Assembly (NCBI GenBank): GCA_947502145.1
Contig: CANMYO010000001.1
Location: 186,001 to 250,000, forward strand
Source of the DNA: an uncultured Paracoccaceae bacterium
Lineage (GTDB): Bacteria > Pseudomonadota > Alphaproteobacteria > Rhodobacterales > Rhodobacteraceae
Direction: 5' to 3'
DNA length: 64,000 nucleotides
The translations under genes and the position numbers were made by a program. The stretch's first letter is position 1; the number at the start of each line of letters is the position of its first letter. The notes below the pieces were generated by a model that was not told the DNA's origin, ran no database searches, and saw only the letters and a list, made by a program, of their open reading frames with translations. Below, one piece after another: positions 54,706 through 63,851 of this stretch.

Positions 54706-55422
54706 ATGACGTCAAAGGACAGCGGGCGTAAGCCACGCGCAGCTGACCAGCTGGTCGCATATTTCGAGGCCAAAATCCTTGATGGGAGCCTGCAAGCGGG
54801 AACGACACTGCCCACCGAACGCGAGATCGTCCAGAACCACGGCGTGAGTCGCACAGTCGTTCGCGAAGCTGTTCTCGCGCTGGCCAACAAGGGCCTGATA
54901 AAGGCACGCCCTCGATTTCGCCCGGTGGTTGTCAAACCCGGATACGACACAGCACTGGATGTCGTTGGCAGCGTTGTTGCGCAACTGTTAAGCCAGGCTG
55001 ACGGTGTAAGGAATCTGTTTGATATCCGCATCATGATGGAAAGCTCACTGGTGCGGGATGCGGCGGCGAACGCCACCTCCAAGGATATTGAGAAACTGGA
55101 ATCCGCACTGTCGGACAACGAAGCCACAATTGATGATTCCATGCGATTTTACGAAACTGACATCGCTTTTCACGGGGTCTTATATGATCTGCCCGAAAAC
55201 CCGGTTCTGCCGGCAATCCATGCCGCTTACACCGATTGGCTGTCTGTGCACTGGCGGCAGATGCCGCGTCTACCCGAGCGCAATCAGGCCAATTTCGAAG
55301 CCCACAGCCGAATATTTCAGGCGATCCTGCGCCGCAATGCTGACCAGGCAGAGGCCGAACTGCGTGCTCATCTTGCAGCTGCCTGGCAGCAGGTGAGCAT
55401 AAGTCTGGACGACAAGTCCTGA
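54706..55422 (+). CDS. FadR/GntR-family (FCD) regulator of the TRAP operon
   Basis: A 238-residue regulator. Residues 10-75 form the HTH (VAYFEAKILDGSLQAGTTLP, then HGVSRTVVREAVLALANKGL). The FCD domain follows (RIMMESSLVRDAAA, then ETDIAFHGVLYDLPENP, EAHSRIFQAILRRNADQAE), with metal-ligand Asp/His residues present. ATG at 54706 has AAAGGA eight bases upstream; the reading from 54664 adds 14 residues. Divergent from the TRAP operon, with two operator-like palindromes in the gap. It probably represses the operon until its organic acid ligand is present. Confidence 0.88.
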   Translation: MTSKDSGRKPRAADQLVAYFEAKILDGSLQAGTTLPTEREIVQNHGVSRTVVREAVLALANKGLIKARPRFRPVVVKPGYDTALDVVGSVVAQLLSQADGVRNLFDIRIMMESSLVRDAAANATSKDIEKLESALSDNEATIDDSMRFYETDIAFHGVLYDLPENPVLPAIHAAYTDWLSVHWRQMPRLPERNQANFEAHSRIFQAILRRNADQAEAELRAHLAAAWQQVSISLDDKS

Positions 55423-55647
55423 AACACGCGGGGCCAAACAGTGATTTTGGCAAAGTGGCCGTTCCGGAATTTATTCGCGCGCCTGGGATGTGTGACCCCG
55501 CAAGATTTGTTTAACCGGGCCCTCAGCATCATCCCTGTGTGGCACGCCCCCTGCTCACAAGGTGACAGCGCCGCACTATCTGTCGATGGTTACGCTGCAT
55601 CGACATCGGCGGATGGGCTGACCCTCGCCGCGATCATCAAACCCCTA

Positions 55648-56571
55648 TTAGGATTGCACAATGCATTGCGCCTTGCCCGCTATTGCAAAATGGGCGTGGC
55701 ACGCTCTGACAAACTCCGTCACGCTTCGCCGGGGGCGTGCTTTGTCATAGCCAATTGCAAGGGTCAGCGGGGTCAAGTCTTCTGAGATCGGGCGCGCGAC
55801 AACGCGGGCGCCAAAGTAACTTTCAGATGTCTGCGGCCGCATGTTGAGGATCGCGCAGCCCCGCCCAGCGGCCACAAGGCTCCTTACCATTTCTGTTGAA
55901 TTTGCATAAGCAACAACCGGTGCACTACGCGATCCGGGTTTGAACAACCCCGTGTAATAGGCAGCGGCGATGGGACGGTTCAAAACAACAAGTGGTTCGC
56001 GCGCAATTTGTGCCATTGAGACTGTTGGCTGATGCGACAACGGATGCACTTCTGGCAACAGGCAATAAGGCGGTGCAGCGACAAGGGGCTCATAGTCGAC
56101 CGGGGCCCGCACACCTTCTGCGACGAACAGGATCACATCAAACGCACCGTTAAGCAGACCGTCCTGTGCTGCGTCATTGTCGCATTCAACAAGGTCGAGT
56201 GTCATTGCGCTATTGGTCGGCAAGAAGCTGTCCAGAATTTGTGGCAGGAATGCTGGCGCGATTGGCGCATAATACCCAATGCGCAGAGTCCCGTTGAGCG
56301 CGTGCTTAAGGTCTGCACCATCCGATAGAACGGATTGATATTCCTCAAGCAATCGCGCGCACTTCTCCGCGATCTTGCGACCGTTTGCATTTGCCTGAAT
56401 GCCCTTCGCCCGCTGGCGTGTGACCAGCCTAAGGTCAAACTCTGCCTCAACCTGATCAATTGCGCCCGAAATAGCAGAGGCCGCGATGTTCAGCTCTGTT
56501 GCCGCTTTGGTGATGTTGCCGTGGCGCAGGGCAGTGGTGAAATACGTCATGGCCTTGAGGGTAAGTGCCAT
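55648..56571 (-). CDS. LysR-family transcriptional regulator
   Basis: A 307-residue regulator. HTH residues 1-62 (MTYFTTALRHGNITKAATEL, then AASAISGAIDQVEAEFDLRL) are followed by an effector domain starting near GTLRIGYYAPIAPAFLPQIL. The N-terminal HTH differs from most LysR (GNITKAATELNIAASAISGA instead of xSxxAAxxLxxSQPAVS), but is in register. It is convergent with the FCD regulator and divergent from the amidotransferase gene. Targets unknown. Confidence 0.85.
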   Translation of the reverse strand: MALTLKAMTYFTTALRHGNITKAATELNIAASAISGAIDQVEAEFDLRLVTRQRAKGIQANANGRKIAEKCARLLEEYQSVLSDGADLKHALNGTLRIGYYAPIAPAFLPQILDSFLPTNSAMTLDLVECDNDAAQDGLLNGAFDVILFVAEGVRAPVDYEPLVAAPPYCLLPEVHPLSHQPTVSMAQIAREPLVVLNRPIAAAYYTGLFKPGSRSAPVVAYANSTEMVRSLVAAGRGCAILNMRPQTSESYFGARVVARPISEDLTPLTLAIGYDKARPRRSVTEFVRACHAHFAIAGKAQCIVQS

Positions 56572-56911
56572 TTAATTCTCTGATTTTCAGGTTTGGTTGG
56601 CGCTATCCTACTGTTTTTCTGATGATTGAGGTCATGAAATTTCTAAGGCGCTGCCAGGTACGCCGGATTGACCTTGATCGACGCACCGCGCAAGGGGTGG
56701 ATTCGCACGCTTGACGCTCCGCTTCAGGTGGCACCAATTACCAATCGGCCCATCCAATCCCAGTTTTGTGCCATTTGCAGCCGTTCGCACTGGATCGGGC
56801 GAAATTGACAACGGCCGCTGTTGCGGCGAATGTCCGCGCTGGAAACCGGCTGACCATTTGCTGTCGGCGCGTCAGCCATTCTATTGCGCAGATTATTGGG
56901 ACTGCACCCGA
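56572..56911. other. Intergenic region before the amidotransferase gene
   Basis: A 340-base gap between divergent lysR and the amidotransferase. A reading frame continuous with the amidotransferase stays open back to a TTG at 56711 and would encode a Cys-rich stretch (CCGECPRWKPAD). It has no ribosome site and does not look like the family, so I regard it as noncoding. Presumably holds both promoters. Confidence 0.5.
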
Positions 56912-57664
56912 ATGAAAAAACTTCTCGTCTTGCAACTTCGCCCGGAAACCGATGCCTCAGATGATGAATTCGCGTCAATTCTGGCCAAGTGCGAGATGAC
57001 TCGGGATCAGACCAAGCGCATTCGGGTCGACCAGGAGGACATCCCAACCGATCTGGACGTGACCGATTTTTCGGCGGTCATTGTTGGCGGTGGGCCGGGG
57101 TGTGTCAGTGACACAGATGCTGAAAAATCCGCGACAGAGGCCAGGATCGAAAGCCAGATTTTCCGGCTGATGCCGCAGATTATTGAGAAGGATCATCCCT
57201 TCATGGGGTGCTGCTATGGGCTTGGAATCCTTGCGAAACATCTGGGTGGTGAGGTCAGCAAGGACCGGTTCGGCGAACCTGTCGGCCCATCAAGCTGCGT
57301 TGTGTTACCCACGGCAGAGCAGGACCCGCTCCTGATGGGGCTGGAAACGGAATTTGATGTTTTCGTTGGGCACAAGGAGGCCGTTCAGAGTCTGCCGGCC
57401 AATACCGTTCATCTCGTCAAATCCGACGCCTGTCCAATTCAGATGATCCGCTACGGCGAAAACGTTTATGCGACGCAGTTTCACCCCGAAGCCGATGCCC
57501 ATGATTTTGAGAAGCGTATCCTTGTCTACCGCAATCACGGCTATTACCCGCCCGAAGATGCCGACCGGCTAATTGCGAAGTGTCACACAGCAAATGTCAC
57601 GGTCCCCGGTGAAATTCTGCGGCGGTTTGCGGCGCGCTATTGCAAAGAATCCGATCAGGATTGA
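56912..57664 (+). CDS. Class I glutamine amidotransferase-like protein
   Basis: A 250-residue GATase1 protein. The nucleophile region is HPFMGCCYGLGILAKHLGGE (Cys in GxCxG) near residue 100, and the His-Glu pair is in ATQFHPEADAHDF near 195. It resembles the GMP-synthase-like stand-alone amidotransferases. No synthase domain is present, so its partner must be separate; the following gene is a carboxylate-amine ligase. Start at 56912 (MKKLLVLQLRPE) lacks a clear ribosome site, and an upstream start at 56711 cannot be ruled out completely. Confidence 0.8.
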   Translation: MKKLLVLQLRPETDASDDEFASILAKCEMTRDQTKRIRVDQEDIPTDLDVTDFSAVIVGGGPGCVSDTDAEKSATEARIESQIFRLMPQIIEKDHPFMGCCYGLGILAKHLGGEVSKDRFGEPVGPSSCVVLPTAEQDPLLMGLETEFDVFVGHKEAVQSLPANTVHLVKSDACPIQMIRYGENVYATQFHPEADAHDFEKRILVYRNHGYYPPEDADRLIAKCHTANVTVPGEILRRFAARYCKESDQD

Positions 57665-57820
57665 AAGCGCGATCAACGTTGGAAAAGGCGCATTTTGTGA
57701 ATTTACTGACACGGCGGGTTAATTCTCTTAGCCTGTAGACGTCAGATTAAGCGGGCGGGAAAACCGGGCGCTGCAATTCTGGCAGGTAGACATGCGTGTT
57801 GCGCATCGGGAGAATTGACA

Positions 57821-58954
57821 ATGGCACAGGTGCCCCCCTCGTTCACACTTGGCGTAGAGGAAGAATACCTCATCGTTGATGCTGAAACGCTTGACCTCGT
57901 GCCTGTGCCAGAGGCGCTGATGGATGATTGCATCAACAAGCTTGGAGATAAGGTCAGTCCAGAGTTTCTGCGGTGCCAGATCGAGGTTGGCACTGGTGTT
58001 TGTGCGACTGTTGCGGACGCGCGCGAAGATCTTGGACAACTCAGGCAAACGGTCAAACAGGTTTGCAACACGCACGGTTTGGCACCGATTGCCGCTTCGA
58101 CTCATCCGTTTGCCGCGTGGCAAGAGCAGAAGTTTACCGAAAAGGACCGCTATCAGGCCCTGGAAAAGGATCTTGCCGGGGTGGCGCGCCGGATGCTGAT
58201 TTGTGGCATGCATGTGCATGTGGGGATTGATGACGACGACCTTCGGATCGACCTCTTAAACCAGTTTTCCTATTTCCTGCCCCATCTACTTGCACTGTCC
58301 ACCTCATCCCCATTTTGGGAAGGACGCCTGACGGGTCTGCATTCCTACAGGTTGACGGTTTTTGACAATCTGCCAAGGACGGGATTGCCGCCCGTATTCT
58401 CAAGCTACTCTGAATATGAGCGTTCGGTTCAGACGATTACCGATGCCAAGATAATTGAGGATTCAAGCAAACTTTGGTGGGACGTGAGGCCGTCGGCACG
58501 TTTTCCAACACTTGAATCCCGCATTTGCGACGTGATGCCAAAGATCAATCACGCGATGGCCATTACAGCGCTCACGCAAAGTATTTTCAGAATGCTGTAT
58601 GAACTGCGGCGAAAAAATCAGCGTTGGCGGCTTTATGAGCGGTTCCTTGTCGAGGAAAACCGCTGGCGCGCGCAACGTTACGGTCCGACTGATGGATTGA
58701 TTGATTTCGGGCTTGGGAAGATCGTGCCGTTTGATGAAATCCTTGAAGAACTCATTGAACTTGCGACACCACATGCGCAGGAACTGGGGTGCCTTGCCGA
58801 TGTTCAAAGCGCCCGCGATATTCTGACCGAGGGCACAAGTTCGCAACGGCAGGCCGATGTATTTCGCAATGCGATTGAACAGGGGGCGGACAAGGATACT
58901 GCATTGCAAGAGGTCGTACGGACTTTGGTTGCCGAATTCGATCAGGACCTTTGA
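57821..58954 (+). CDS. YbdK-type carboxylate-amine ligase (GCS2 family)
   Basis: A 377-residue member of the glutamate-cysteine ligase 2 family. [20 protein letters not shown] is the N-terminal ATP/metal motif, then [20 protein letters not shown], the catalytic GMHVHVGI, and [20 protein letters not shown]. YbdK has weak glutamate-cysteine ligase activity; the natural substrate is uncertain. ATG at 57821 follows GGGAGAATTGACA. With the preceding amidotransferase it might form a small-molecule amide/peptide pathway (inference). Confidence 0.88.
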   Translation: MAQVPPSFTLGVEEEYLIVDAETLDLVPVPEALMDDCINKLGDKVSPEFLRCQIEVGTGVCATVADAREDLGQLRQTVKQVCNTHGLAPIAASTHPFAAWQEQKFTEKDRYQALEKDLAGVARRMLICGMHVHVGIDDDDLRIDLLNQFSYFLPHLLALSTSSPFWEGRLTGLHSYRLTVFDNLPRTGLPPVFSSYSEYERSVQTITDAKIIEDSSKLWWDVRPSARFPTLESRICDVMPKINHAMAITALTQSIFRMLYELRRKNQRWRLYERFLVEENRWRAQRYGPTDGLIDFGLGKIVPFDEILEELIELATPHAQELGCLADVQSARDILTEGTSSQRQADVFRNAIEQGADKDTALQEVVRTLVAEFDQDL

Positions 58955-59038
58955 ATTGGGTATTCAATTGCCTATGCTGCCGGATCAAGAGTAATCAAAC
59001 TGACACCCGTTGATGATGTTGGACGGAAATCGGAGGGA

Positions 59039-59497
59039 ATGACGGTGGGGTCTGTCCCGACACTGGACCGTTGCAGGGATATATTCCAGACCGATGGTAG
59101 CCTGCGCGACCTTTACGTAACGCCGACCAACCTTAAGGACTGGCAGCGGTTCATGGATTTCTCTGCCGGTTATCCGCGGGCATATTTTGTTGATGGCAAC
59201 CCCGGTGAGATTCCCGACCGGATCGGGCCGCTTCTGTCAGATTCACAACAAACACATTTGATGCGGCTTGACCTTTGGGGCGTCACGTTGAATTGCCATT
59301 TCTTCACCCCGGAAGAAATTGAATTGGACATTGACCCTGCTGCCATAACGACGGAGGCCAGTTTTTCCGCGTTGACGGATTTCATGCAGAGCTTGGGCAC
59401 CGCGCTTGGCAAGGATGTGATCCTGACGCATGAGAACCGGGCAAAGGACGTGTTGATCCGGTTTGCCTGCGGCACGTCCGAATTTGCATTTGCCTAG
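59039..59497 (+). CDS. Conserved protein of unknown function
   Basis: A 152-residue cytoplasmic protein starting MTVGSVPTLDRCRDIFQTDG, with LRDLYVTPTNLKDWQRFMDF and a strand-rich centre (MRLDLWGVTLNCHFFTPEEI). A strong ribosome site CGGAGGGA precedes the ATG. No signal peptide. It follows the YbdK-type gene by 84 bases on the same strand. I do not recognise the family. Confidence 0.72.
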   Translation: MTVGSVPTLDRCRDIFQTDGSLRDLYVTPTNLKDWQRFMDFSAGYPRAYFVDGNPGEIPDRIGPLLSDSQQTHLMRLDLWGVTLNCHFFTPEEIELDIDPAAITTEASFSALTDFMQSLGTALGKDVILTHENRAKDVLIRFACGTSEFAFA

Positions 59498-59658
59498 AAC
59501 CCCTGTTCGCTTGCCCGGCTGATATTAACAGGTCACGGATGTCCGCTTTTGGCGGTTACGTCTGCGCGGTCTTTGTGAATGGATCGGGATCAAGCCGGAA
59601 GCGATCCGCGTCGCGCTCCGCCGATTAGGCAAAAACGGCTGGATGGCAAGGGATTATG

Positions 59659-59735
59659 TGGCGGACTGGGGAGGATTCGAACCCCCGACCCCTTGATTCG
59701 TAGTCAAGTACTCTATCCAACTGAGCTACCAATCC
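59659..59735 (-). tRNA. tRNA-Arg (anticodon ACG)
   Basis: On the minus strand: acceptor GGATTGG/CCAGTCC with one wobble, TA then D-stem GCTC, anticodon arm CTTGACTACGAATCAAG with anticodon ACG, T-arm GGGGGTTCGAATCCTCC, discriminator G and encoded CCA. A34 is expected to be deaminated to inosine to read CGU/CGC/CGA. Confidence 0.94.
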
Positions 59736-59796
59736 GCGTATCGGGGGATTTAGACCCCAGCACACTGCGATGCAAGACCCAATCGTCGAAATTTCA

Positions 59797-61194
59797 TTAT
59801 TCCGCCGCGGGGGCCAGCGTCATATCGGCTTTCGGCAATTGAATTCGGAAGGTCGTGCCGGTCTCATCCGTCTTTTCAAGTTCAAGCCGCCCACCGTGGC
59901 CCCGGATTAGGTCCGCAGCAATCACAAGGCCAAGCCCTGACCCACCTTTGCGCACGCCACCCTGGAAGGGTTGGAACAGGTGTTCCTGTGCACGTGCCGG
60001 CAATCCCGGGCCGGTATCGGACACTGTGATCCACCAGGCGTTTTCATCCTCAAAACCCTTGATACAGATCTCGCCGGGACTTCCTGTCGCCATGATTGCC
60101 TGCCGCGCGTTGCGCACAAGGTTTGATACAACACGGTAGATTTGCTCTCCGTCGGCGCGGATCGTCATGCTTGCGGGCACATCTTCGGCGAATGAAACCT
60201 CATGATCAGCCGTGGCCAGCCGTTCGCCGTCGATGACTTCGTTCACGATCGGCGCAAGGCTAAGCCGGCTGAGCGTCGGTGCAGGTTCATCCACCTTGCC
60301 AAAGGCCAATGTCGTCTCGCAGAGATTGACGGCGCGGGTTATCGAGCCGACCAATTTGGGCGCCATGCGCTTGACCAACGGGTCGTCTGAGCCTTCGATC
60401 CTGTCGGTGAACAGCTGTGCTGTGGTCAGGATATTGCGCAGATCATGGCTGACCTTGGCAACCGCACCACCCAATTGCGCAAGGCGGTCCTTTTGTTTCA
60501 GCGCGGTGGTGAGCTCTGTTTGCATCGATTGCAACGCCTCTTCTGCGTCGCGCAGTTCCTTGACGCCCGCATTTGGCGAAATGATCCTGCGTGCGTCTTC
60601 AGGCGCGTCAGCGTAGCGCTGCATTGAGCCGACGACACCCCGGATCGGGCCAACGATCAGGGCCTGAACGGCGATGAACAGGAGCAGCGCCGTTATGATC
60701 GAAATGATGGCCGACAGGATCAACACGTTTCGACCGTATTCAAGCATCGCTTCGCGCAGCGGATATTGCATCATCGTGACTTCGATCAAAAGCCCACCGT
60801 CCTGAACCGGGTGGCCGATGACCCGGATCACCCGGTCTTCGCCATCCAGCAAGGTCCGCATCGCATCCATGATCAGCGTCATGCTGTTAGGGTCGCGCAT
60901 GTCGTAGGTTGCGAAAATCGGCGATGGGATCGGTGAAGAAAGCGCCAACTGCCGTATCTCGTCACGGCGCAGCACGACGTTGAAAACGCCAGCGTTCTTG
61001 AGCAGCTCTGCCTCAAGCGCGGGCGAGATCATGTCGTCTGCTTCGAGCGACAGCGAGGCCAGCTGTCCGCGTTCCAGACGCGCCAGCAAGTAGTCCTGCC
61101 GAAACCGCGCAACGGACGGCACGAAAATCAGAACTTCGGCCAGCATCACAAAGATGATGGTGAGGATCAGGAAGCGGCCGGACAGTGAATTCAT
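59797..61194 (-). CDS. Orphan sensor histidine kinase
   Basis: A 465-residue membrane kinase: membrane segments at about residues 8-28 and 155-178, a periplasmic sensor region between them, a HAMP-like linker, H-box KVSHDLRNILTTAQ (phospho-His), N-box YRVVSNLVRNARQA, and G-boxes DTGPGLP and GGSGLGLVIAADLI. All catalytic parts are intact. No response regulator lies nearby, so the partner is elsewhere. The flavoprotein gene ends 18 bases before it on the same strand. Confidence 0.88.
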   Translation of the reverse strand: MNSLSGRFLILTIIFVMLAEVLIFVPSVARFRQDYLLARLERGQLASLSLEADDMISPALEAELLKNAGVFNVVLRRDEIRQLALSSPIPSPIFATYDMRDPNSMTLIMDAMRTLLDGEDRVIRVIGHPVQDGGLLIEVTMMQYPLREAMLEYGRNVLILSAIISIITALLLFIAVQALIVGPIRGVVGSMQRYADAPEDARRIISPNAGVKELRDAEEALQSMQTELTTALKQKDRLAQLGGAVAKVSHDLRNILTTAQLFTDRIEGSDDPLVKRMAPKLVGSITRAVNLCETTLAFGKVDEPAPTLSRLSLAPIVNEVIDGERLATADHEVSFAEDVPASMTIRADGEQIYRVVSNLVRNARQAIMATGSPGEICIKGFEDENAWWITVSDTGPGLPARAQEHLFQPFQGGVRKGGSGLGLVIAADLIRGHGGRLELEKTDETGTTFRIQLPKADMTLAPAAE

Positions 61195-61212
61195 GAATAT
61201 GGCGCGCCCTTG

Positions 61213-62631
61213 CTACGGAATCCAGCGTTGAACAAATCCAACCACTCGTTTGACCGTATCACTCTCGAACAGTCTGGGGCTAAAATAGGCGCCTGCGGCA
61301 CGTTTGTTAACCTCACCAATTGTGGGATAAGGCAAAACCGTGTTGGCAACGGCGGACATCTTGAGGTTGTTGGCGATGGCCATGGCCCACATGCCAATCA
61401 ATTCACCGGCGGAATGCCCGGCGATAGAAACGCCGACAGGGCGTCCTTTGGCCACCATGACCTTGATCAGACCCTTGTTCTTGCGCTCTGCAATCAGCCG
61501 ATCATTGTGATGAAGATCAAAGCGAACAACCTCCAGCCCGGCCCCGTATTTCTTTTTGGCCTGCGCTTCGGTCAGACCGACATGCGCCAGTTCAGGCTCT
61601 GTGTATGTCGCCCAGGGAATATGCGCGGTCTTTTGCTTGGATGGCAGCGCGAACAGGAGCGAGCGGATCAGGACACCAGCGTGATACCCGGCAACATGGG
61701 TAAATTGCAGGCCGCCGGCCACATCGCCTGCAGCATAGACGCGCTTGTTTGTGACCGACCGCAGGTCATCACCGACTTTCAGGCCGCGGCGGTCATGCGC
61801 AATACCGCCTTTGTCGAGGTCAAGTTTATCAGTATTCACTTTCCGACCAACCGCCATCAAAATATGGCTTCCGCTGAAGTCCCCCGAACTTGTGTGCACT
61901 GTAACTTCGCCTTCATTGCCGCTGATCTTCTCAGCCTGCGCACCCTCGACGATTTCGATTCCTTCCGCGCGCAGGTTCTCCAGAACAATTGCGGCCATTT
62001 CCGGATCATCATTTCCCAAGGCCTTGGCACCTTCGATCACGGTGACCTTACTGCCCAGCCGGATGTGTGCCTGTGCCATTTCCATGCCAATGGGTCCGCC
62101 GCCAACCACGATCAGATGCTCAGGGCGTTCGCGCAGATCGAAAATGTTTTCGTTGGTGTAAACGTCGACAGCGTCGATGCCATCAATCGGCGGCACGAAT
62201 GGCGCAGAGCCTGTTGCCACGACAAAGCGGCGGGCCTCGATGATCGTATCGCCGGCCTGCACTTCCGTTTTTGAGATGAAGCGACCAAATTCTTCGATGA
62301 CCTTCACGCCGAGACCCTCGAACCGCTCAACGGAATCGAGTGGCGCGATGGTGGCGATAACCTCATCGACATGGTCCTTGGTCGCCGCGTAGTCCACAGC
62401 TGGCGAAACATTTGCGACGCCAAATTCGACGTTTCTGCTGCCCTCATGTGCCCGCTTTGCAGATGCAATCAGGGCTTTGGACGGGACACAGCCATAGTTC
62501 AGGCAATCGCCGCCCATTTTGTGCCCTTCAAGCAGGACAACCGTTGCGCCCATCTGTACGGCCCCTGCAGCGACCGAAAGCCCACCTGATCCGCCGCCAA
62601 TGACGCAGATGTCTGTCTTTATGCGATTCAT
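61213..62631 (-). CDS. Dihydrolipoamide dehydrogenase-like flavoprotein (MerA/Lpd superfamily)
   Basis: A 472-residue flavoprotein disulfide oxidoreductase. FAD motif CVIGGGSGGLSVAAGA, redox Cys43 and Cys48 in GGDCLNYGCVPSK, and NAD motif VVGGGPIGMEMAQAHIRLGS are present. The C-terminal catalytic HxxxxE of Lpd is replaced: LPYPTIGEV takes its place, without His. That points to a different electron acceptor from lipoamide, as in MerA-like relatives. It is paired with the TVP38 membrane protein three bases upstream, a common bacterial pairing. Function unknown; distinct from lpdA at 42 kb. Confidence 0.88.
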   Translation of the reverse strand: MNRIKTDICVIGGGSGGLSVAAGAVQMGATVVLLEGHKMGGDCLNYGCVPSKALIASAKRAHEGSRNVEFGVANVSPAVDYAATKDHVDEVIATIAPLDSVERFEGLGVKVIEEFGRFISKTEVQAGDTIIEARRFVVATGSAPFVPPIDGIDAVDVYTNENIFDLRERPEHLIVVGGGPIGMEMAQAHIRLGSKVTVIEGAKALGNDDPEMAAIVLENLRAEGIEIVEGAQAEKISGNEGEVTVHTSSGDFSGSHILMAVGRKVNTDKLDLDKGGIAHDRRGLKVGDDLRSVTNKRVYAAGDVAGGLQFTHVAGYHAGVLIRSLLFALPSKQKTAHIPWATYTEPELAHVGLTEAQAKKKYGAGLEVVRFDLHHNDRLIAERKNKGLIKVMVAKGRPVGVSIAGHSAGELIGMWAMAIANNLKMSAVANTVLPYPTIGEVNKRAAGAYFSPRLFESDTVKRVVGFVQRWIP

Positions 62632-62634
62632 GGA

Positions 62635-63366
62635 TTAGATACCTTTCTTGCCACGCAGGGCTTTGATGGCAATAGGCAGCGCTGCCAGAACGCAAAGACC
62701 GATAATCGGAAGGATAATTGCGGGCTCAAATATGATACCAAGATTAGGTGTTTCACCCCGTGCAAAGACCTCTCCCAGCCCGGCGCCGACAGATGTATAG
62801 ACCACCGTGCCCGGAATGATCCCGAGAAACGTCGAGATGACAAAGCGGCGCAAAGGAACTTCCAGAAATGACGGCACCAGATTGGCCATGAAGAAGGGGA
62901 CCGCCGGGACCAGGCGGATCAGGAACAGCATTGACCACTGATTTTCGTCGATCCCGTCCTTGATCTTTTTGACAATGCCCTCTGAACCTTCCATCCGCGC
63001 GCCCAGCTTTTCACCAAACCCCCAGCGGGCGGCCAGGAATATGGCCGTTGCACCGATGGTTGCGCCCATGACATTGAACAGCGCGCCGGGAAATGTCGCG
63101 AACAGGAAACCACCCGTCAGGGTCGCGATCGTCGCCCCGGGGAGCGAGAAGGCAACGATGACCACATAAGCGGCGACAAAGACCAGCACTGTCAGGACAT
63201 AATTGTTGTCCCTGAACGCCAACAGCGCCTCCCGGTTATCGCGCAGCGCATCAAATGTAAGGTAGTCGCGCAGAAAAAACGCGCCCAGAAGGGCCACGAC
63301 AGCGATGATAATCAAGGGCAGCCGCCGCAGGACTGGATTTGGGGCGGGGGCATCAGACATGGACAT
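62635..63366 (-). CDS. TVP38/TMEM64 (DedA-like) membrane protein
   Basis: A 243-residue protein with about five to six membrane segments. AFSLPGATIATLTGGFLFAT and RLVPAVPFFMANLVPSFLEV with GIIPGTVVYTSVGAGLGE are the SNARE-associated/VTT hallmarks. VTT proteins may move lipids across membranes. Start 63366 (MSMSDAPAP) follows TGAGGAACCC; a reading from 63447 adds 27 residues. Co-transcribed with the flavoprotein. Confidence 0.88.
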   Translation of the reverse strand: MSMSDAPAPNPVLRRLPLIIIAVVALLGAFFLRDYLTFDALRDNREALLAFRDNNYVLTVLVFVAAYVVIVAFSLPGATIATLTGGFLFATFPGALFNVMGATIGATAIFLAARWGFGEKLGARMEGSEGIVKKIKDGIDENQWSMLFLIRLVPAVPFFMANLVPSFLEVPLRRFVISTFLGIIPGTVVYTSVGAGLGEVFARGETPNLGIIFEPAIILPIIGLCVLAALPIAIKALRGKKGI

Positions 63367-63652
63367 GGGTTCCTCACAAGGCATCCGTTCGGGTTGGAAC
63401 CTAAATGGACAAAGCGCAGGCTTGCGCAAAGCCCGATCACGCGCCATTGATCCGCCCTGCCCGGTTATTTCAGTTTCAATGGGGTGAACCTCACAAACTG
63501 TAACATTCCGCAGGTGCAGAAAGTATGAATTGTTGCAGTTCGGCGCCTTCGCACCCGTTGACAGGGTGCTGGCACAGCTTTATGCGACAGGTCTGAATGC
63601 CTTTGGGCTTCGAATCCCTCGCGGATTTGGCCCCTGAACCCGGAGAGACGCC

Positions 63653-63787
63653 ATGAAGCGGACATTCCAACCATCTAACCGCGTGCGCAAGAACCGCCAC
63701 GGCTTTCGCGCACGTATGGCCACAAAAGCGGGCCGCAAGATCCTGAACAATCGCCGTGCCAAGGGCCGTGCGAAGCTGAGCGCGTAG
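63653..63787 (+). CDS. rpmH: 50S ribosomal protein L34
   Basis: A 44-residue, highly basic protein: [20 protein letters not shown] then [20 protein letters not shown]. It is the complete L34, part of the large subunit exit-side. GGAGAGACGCC precedes the ATG. It is followed by a hairpin and rnpA, the conserved bacterial order. Confidence 0.97.
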   Translation: MKRTFQPSNRVRKNRHGFRARMATKAGRKILNNRRAKGRAKLSA

Positions 63788-63813
63788 GCGCCTTTCAGTC
63801 TTGTCAGAATTGC

Positions 63814-63851
63814 AACCGCCGGTGACCCAATCCCTTGGCTCACCGGCGGTT
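63814..63851 (+). terminator. 12-bp perfect hairpin between rpmH and rnpA
   Basis: AACCGCCGGTGA (63814-63825) and TCACCGGCGGTT (63840-63851) are perfect complements around a 14-base loop. TCTGTTTG follows, a weak T-rich tail. It covers the presumed GTG start of rnpA, so it may reduce rnpA expression relative to rpmH by partial termination or by hiding the start. Confidence 0.7.

Noticed and set aside
55441-55785. 114-codon plus-strand frame after the FCD regulator
   Set aside because: Overlaps the end of lysR, has no good ribosome site and no recognisable feature.
56711-56911. 67-residue Cys-rich N-terminal extension of the amidotransferase
   Set aside because: The frame is open from a TTG, but it lacks a ribosome site and the family starts at the Met at 56912. 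Kept only as a remote alternative.
61210-62274. 354-codon frame antisense to the flavoprotein gene
   Set aside because: Shadow frame; the sense protein has complete FAD, NAD and redox motifs.
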